This document shows positions 13,177 to 16,075 of a DNA stretch of 16,075 nt, piece by piece. The DNA comes from JBDSSS01 sp039928615 (GTDB lineage: Bacteria > Actinomycetota > Actinomycetes > Actinomycetales > Dermatophilaceae), in contig JBDSSS010000176.1 of NCBI GenBank assembly GCA_039928615.1, positions 1-16,075 on the forward strand. Direction: 5' to 3'. The stretch's first letter is position 1, and each line of letters opens with the position of its first letter. The notes under the pieces were generated by a model. The model saw only the letters and a list, made by a program, of their open reading frames with translations, ran no database searches and was not told the origin of the DNA. The translations under genes and the position numbers were made by a program.

Positions 13177-14019
13177 ATGACGTCCACCAGCCCCGTCCCG
13201 TCCATCCCGCTCGGACACGCCTCCACCGAGGGCCTGTCCATCCCGCAGCTCGGTTTCGGGGTCTGGGAGGTGCCGGACGAGAAGATCGACGATGCCTGCG
13301 GCCGCGCTCTCGAGGTCGGCTACCGCCACATCGACACTGCCCGGATCTACCAGAACGAGGAGGGCGTCGGCCGCGTCCTGTCCGCCACGGAGCTGGATCG
13401 TGACGAGGTGTTCGTCACGACCAAGGTGTGGAACGACGACCACGAGGACGTCGAGGCGGCCTTCGAGGCGTCGATGGGCCGGCTCGGCCTCGAGACGCTC
13501 GACCTCTACCTGATCCACTGGCCCGCGCCGGAGCAGGACTCCTACGTCACGGCCTGGAAGGCGATGCTCGAGCTGCAGAAGTCGGGCCGGGTCCGGTCGG
13601 TGGGTGTCTGCAACTTCCAGGTGCCGCACCTGCAGCGGCTGCTCGACGAGACGGGCGTGCTGCCGTCGGTCAACCAGATCGAGCTGAGCCCTTACCTGCA
13701 GCAGGCCGCGCTGCGGTCCTTCCACGCCGAGCACGGCATCGTCACCGAGGCCTGGAGCCCGCTCGCGGTGCGGGCCGGTCTCCTCGAGGACCCGGTCATC
13801 ACGGGCATCGCCGACAAGCACGGCGTCTCGCCCGCGCAGGTGGTGCTCCGGTGGCACATCCAGCTCGGCAACGTCGTCCTGACGCGGTCGGTCACCCCGG
13901 AGCGGATCGACGAGAACTTCGACATCTTCGGGATCGAGCTGGCCGAGGACGACCTCGCCGCCATCGCCGGTCTCGACCGGGGCCAGCGGACCGGCCCCGA
14001 CCCGGACACCTTCGGCTGA
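13177..14019 (+). CDS. Aldo/keto reductase
   Basis: This 280-residue NADPH-dependent carbonyl reductase has a TIM-barrel fold of the AKR5-like bacterial group (2,5-diketo-gluconate reductase-like). The catalytic tetrad is complete: Asp53 and Tyr58 in DTARIYQNEEGVG, Lys83 in TTKVW, and His114 in LDLYLIHWP. SVGVCNF, NQIELSPYLQQ and EAWSPL follow at the usual spacing. The C-terminal cofactor region includes PERIDENFDIF. The physiological substrate is unknown; members act on small aldehydes and keto sugars. The start is ATG 13177, set by the -10 box at 13164-13169. The gene is divergent from the carboxylase alpha gene and is followed by DUF3806 and kynA genes, each with its own promoter-like box. 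Confidence 0.93.
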   Translation: MTSTSPVPSIPLGHASTEGLSIPQLGFGVWEVPDEKIDDACGRALEVGYRHIDTARIYQNEEGVGRVLSATELDRDEVFVTTKVWNDDHEDVEAAFEASMGRLGLETLDLYLIHWPAPEQDSYVTAWKAMLELQKSGRVRSVGVCNFQVPHLQRLLDETGVLPSVNQIELSPYLQQAALRSFHAEHGIVTEAWSPLAVRAGLLEDPVITGIADKHGVSPAQVVLRWHIQLGNVVLTRSVTPERIDENFDIFGIELAEDDLAAIAGLDRGQRTGPDPDTFG

Positions 14020-14045
14020 GCCTGCACCCGTCCGTCACGCGCCGC

Positions 14046-14051
14046 TAGATT
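14046..14051 (+). promoter_or_regulatory. -10 box of the DUF3806-like gene
   Basis: TAGATT is followed after 7 nt by ATG 14059. It lies only 26 nt after the aldo/keto reductase stop, so this gene may be transcribed both from here and by read-through. Confidence 0.6.
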
Positions 14052-14058
14052 GGATGAC

Positions 14059-14577
14059 ATGGGTCTCTTCTCGCGCAAGGGCAAGAACGATGCTGACCGC
14101 GACCTCGGCGAGGACGTGGGCAGCGGCACGAGCGAGGGCGACGACGACCTCGTCACCGAGGGTCACACCGGCCGCCCGGTGTCCCGCCGCCTCAACGACC
14201 AGGAGCGCGCTCGGATCGAGGCGGGGGTGGCCCGCCTCGGCGAGCTCGGCGTCGACATCGACGACGTCGACGCGATCGGCTCCGCCTACGACGCGGCCCT
14301 GGCCCGCTCTCGTGCGGACTCCGCGGCCGACGGCGGGCCCGACGTCATCGTCGACACCTACGCGATCGCGATCGGGGAGCACCTGGCCCGCCACAGCGCG
14401 CGCGAGTGGGCCGTCGTGACGGACGTCTTCGGCACCGACCTCGGGCTCGTGGCCGCGCGCGCCGACACGGTCATCGTGCCGCACAACCTCGTCGGCGCCC
14501 GCTGGATGCGCGGCGAGTCGGGCTGGGTCCCGCGGGTCGTCTCACACCTGGTGGGTCTGCGGCCGCGGAGCAGCTGA
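14059..14577 (+). CDS. DUF3806-like cytoplasmic protein
   Basis: A soluble 172-residue protein of unknown function. The N-terminus (1-45) is charged and probably disordered, with KGKNDADRDLGEDVG and a run of Gly/Asp/Glu. Residues 47-90 form predicted helices, and residues 95-165 carry DVIVDTYAIAIGEHLAR, EWAVVTDVFGTDLGLV and TVIVPHNLVGARW, which resemble the DUF3806 domain. No catalytic residues can be named. The start is ATG 14059, not the TTG at 14050, because ATG lies 7 nt after TAGATT. The gene ends 19 nt before kynA. Confidence 0.75.
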   Translation: MGLFSRKGKNDADRDLGEDVGSGTSEGDDDLVTEGHTGRPVSRRLNDQERARIEAGVARLGELGVDIDDVDAIGSAYDAALARSRADSAADGGPDVIVDTYAIAIGEHLARHSAREWAVVTDVFGTDLGLVAARADTVIVPHNLVGARWMRGESGWVPRVVSHLVGLRPRSS

Positions 14578-14584
14578 CCGGCCC

Positions 14585-14590
14585 TAGGCT
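14585..14590 (+). promoter_or_regulatory. -10 box of kynA
   Basis: TAGGCT, the same hexamer as at the carboxylase gene, lies 6 nt before ATG 14597. It sits in the 19-bp gap after the DUF3806-like gene and predicts a leaderless kynA mRNA. Confidence 0.6.
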
Positions 14591-14596
14591 CGACCG

Positions 14597-15469
14597 ATGG
14601 ACACCGAGAGCGACCCGACCGACACGAGGAGCCAGCGCGAGCTGGAGCAGGACATCGAGACCGACTTCTCTCGTCGGATGTCCTACGGCGACTACCTCTG
14701 CCTGGACCGCCTGCTCTCGGCCCAGCGCCCGCGCAGCGAGCCGCCGCAGCACGACGAGCTGCTCTTCATCATCCAGCACCAGACCTCCGAGCTGTGGCTC
14801 AAGCTGCTCATCCACGAGCTGCGCTCGGCCCGCTCACTGATCCGGTCCGACGAGCTCGCCCCCGCGCTCAAGCGGCTCGCCCGCGTCAAGCACATCCAGC
14901 ACACGCTCACCGACCAGTGGTCGGTGCTCGCCACGATGACACCGAGCGAGTACGCGCAGATCCGGCCCTTCCTCGCGACCAGCAGCGGGTTCCAGTCCGC
15001 GCAGTACCGCGAGGTGGAGTTCCTGCTCGGCAACAAGAACGCCGACATGGTCGCCGTCTTCGCGCACGACGAGGGCGCCCGGGAGCGGCTCGAGGGGCTG
15101 CTCCACGAGCGGAGCCTCTACGACGAGTTCCTCGGCTACCTCTCCCGCCGTGGGTATGCCGTCCCGGCCGGGCTGCTCGACCGTGACTGGTCGCAGCCCT
15201 ACCGCCACGACGACGGTCTCGTCGACGTCTTCGCCGACGTGTACGCGGCGCCCGCCGACCACTGGGGTGTCTACGAGACGTGCGAGGAGCTCGTCGACCT
15301 CGAGGACAACTTCCAGCAGTGGCGCTTCCGCCACCTCCAGGTCGTGCAGCGCACCATCGGGCAGCAGAAGGGGACGGGCGGCTCGTCAGGGGTCGACTTC
15401 CTGCGCCGGGCCCTCGACCTCACCTTCTTCCCCGAGCTCTACGACGTCCGGAGCCGGGTCGGCAGCTGA
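14597..15469 (+). CDS. kynA: Tryptophan 2,3-dioxygenase
   Basis: This haem enzyme opens the indole ring of L-tryptophan with O2 to N-formylkynurenine, the first step of the kynurenine pathway. The 290 residues align end to end with the Xanthomonas enzyme. His61 in IIQHQTSELWLK and Tyr119/Arg123 in SEYAQIR correspond to its active-site His55, Tyr113 and Arg117. The haem-ligand His246 lies in WRFRHLQ, and GTGGSSG (259-265) forms the substrate loop. All residues needed for activity are present. The start ATG 14597 is 6 nt after TAGGCT. No kynureninase or formamidase gene is in the window, so the fate of the product is open. The last 84 bp overlap the end of the regulator gene on the other strand. 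Confidence 0.96.
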   Translation: MDTESDPTDTRSQRELEQDIETDFSRRMSYGDYLCLDRLLSAQRPRSEPPQHDELLFIIQHQTSELWLKLLIHELRSARSLIRSDELAPALKRLARVKHIQHTLTDQWSVLATMTPSEYAQIRPFLATSSGFQSAQYREVEFLLGNKNADMVAVFAHDEGARERLEGLLHERSLYDEFLGYLSRRGYAVPAGLLDRDWSQPYRHDDGLVDVFADVYAAPADHWGVYETCEELVDLEDNFQQWRFRHLQVVQRTIGQQKGTGGSSGVDFLRRALDLTFFPELYDVRSRVGS

Positions 15470-16075
15470 CCGGGCGAGGGCTCGGGCGCGCGCGATGCCC
15501 GGTGTGCCGGACCAGGGCTCGCACTGGCAGGGGCAGCCGGCGGTGCAGCACGCCTCGAGGACACAGTCGTCCGGGCACGCGCAGTCGATGAGCGGCACGG
15601 GGCACGGCCTGACCCGCGGCTGGGGTCCACGCATCAGCCGTCGGCGCACGGCCAGCTCCTCGACGGTCGGGTGGTCGCTCGTCCCGTCGCTCGTCCCGTC
15701 GCTCGTCCCGTCGCTCGAGGCTCGGCGGCGATCTCGCTCCGCCCGACGGTGGTACCACGCCTGGGCCGCTGGCCGGTCGTAGCGCGGGTTGGCCCACCGG
15801 TGCCGGGGGACCTCGTCCGGGGGCGCCACCTCCAGGTGCCCGGGGAAGCGTCGCCCGGCGTTGTCCCGGACCTCGTCGCCACCAACGGGGGCCACCTCAC
15901 GGCCGGCCTCGTCGACCACGGCGAGGCGAAGCCCGGCGAGGCGCAGCACCTCTGCGATCAGGGCGGCCGAGGGCCGGGTGCGCCCGGTCTCGATGCGGGC
16001 GACGGTGGCGCGCGAGACCCCGATCGCGGCGGCGAGCTCACGCTGGCTGAGATCGGCCCGCCGCCGGGCCCGAAC
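15386..16075 (-). CDS. XRE-family regulator with cysteine-rich tail (5' end outside window)
   Basis: The gene runs off the right edge: 229 residues are visible and the start is missing. Visible residues 9-48 form a Cro/C1-type helix-turn-helix (LSQRELAAAIGVSRATVARI then ETGRTRPS). A middle part follows with HRWANPRYDRPAAQAWYHRR (92-111), then a DGTS repeat (122-134). Residues 158-185 hold nine cysteines, including DCACPDDC, ACC and CPCQC, which could bind zinc or an iron-sulfur cluster. The tail to the stop at 15386 overlaps kynA by 84 bp in antisense. Strong third-position GC supports this reading frame. Target and ligand are unknown. Control of kynA is possible from position but not shown. 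Confidence 0.8.
   Translation of the reverse strand, partial: VRARRRADLSQRELAAAIGVSRATVARIETGRTRPSAALIAEVLRLAGLRLAVVDEAGREVAPVGGDEVRDNAGRRFPGHLEVAPPDEVPRHRWANPRYDRPAAQAWYHRRAERDRRRASSDGTSDGTSDGTSDHPTVEELAVRRRLMRGPQPRVRPCPVPLIDCACPDDCVLEACCTAGCPCQCEPWSGTPGIARARALARSAADPAPDVVELGEEGEVEGPAQEVDP
15674..15717. repeat. 12-bp in-frame tandem repeat in the regulator gene
   Basis: The unit GTCGCTCGTCCC is repeated 3.7 times without a mismatch. On the minus strand it encodes repeated Ser-Asp-Gly-Thr in the linker between the NPRYDRP region and the cysteine-rich tail. Perfect identity suggests recent expansion, and length may vary between strains. Confidence 0.9.

Noticed and set aside
13050..13241. 64-residue N-terminal extension of the carboxylase alpha subunit
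   Set aside because: The extension has no family similarity, overlaps the aldo/keto reductase promoter and gene start, and the leaderless -10 box points to ATG 13049.

Overview
The window is GC-rich, with third codon positions almost all G or C. It uses GTG as well as ATG starts, and many genes start 6 to 7 bases after a TAnnnT hexamer, as leaderless actinobacterial genes do. The 5S rRNA, trimeric purine nucleoside phosphorylase, LpdA-type flavoprotein, fused biotin carboxylase/biotin carrier protein and the Rv0909-like protein all point to a high-GC actinobacterium. A member of Micrococcales (for example Intrasporangiaceae) is my best guess, from the 5S and general style only. The content is chromosomal and mostly housekeeping or catabolic. 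I see no insertion sequence, phage, CRISPR or conjugation gene.

Layout: 1-257 holds the end of an rRNA operon (5S and its terminator). 258-1765 is a two-gene operon of a cupin and adenosine deaminase (+). 1744-5797 is a tightly packed minus-strand operon read deoC, aldehyde dehydrogenase, catalytically incomplete aldehyde dehydrogenase paralogue, uridine-kinase-like protein. 5925-6608 is a PH-domain membrane protein (+). 6615-9139 is a minus-strand pair, purine nucleoside phosphorylase then a PGM2-like phosphohexo/pentomutase. 9235-10638 is lpdA (+). 10635-10832 is a small membrane protein (-). 10908-11246 is an Rv0909/MT0933-like protein (+). 11268-13049 is the alpha subunit of an acyl-CoA carboxylase (-). 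13177-14019 is an aldo/keto reductase, 14059-14577 a DUF3806-like protein and 14597-15469 tryptophan 2,3-dioxygenase (all +). From 15386 to the right edge is an XRE regulator with a cysteine-rich tail (-), cut by the window end.

Functionally the left 9 kb form a nearly complete route for purine (deoxy)nucleosides. Adenosine deaminase makes (deoxy)inosine, the phosphorylase releases the base and (deoxy)ribose-1-phosphate, and the mutase is a good candidate to make the 5-phosphate. DeoC splits deoxyribose-5-phosphate to glyceraldehyde-3-phosphate and acetaldehyde, and the adjacent aldehyde dehydrogenase pair can oxidise the aldehyde. The uridine-kinase-like protein adds a possible salvage step. 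The right half is a looser set: quinone-reductase-like flavoprotein, acyl-CoA carboxylase alpha subunit, aldo/keto reductase and tryptophan dioxygenase.

I did not find a clearly new defence or mobile system. The points most worth a second look are the split ALDH16-like pair, the nine-cysteine tail of the XRE regulator, the dense set of leaderless promoters, the convergent gene ends with no room for intrinsic terminators, and the non-canonical LpdA.
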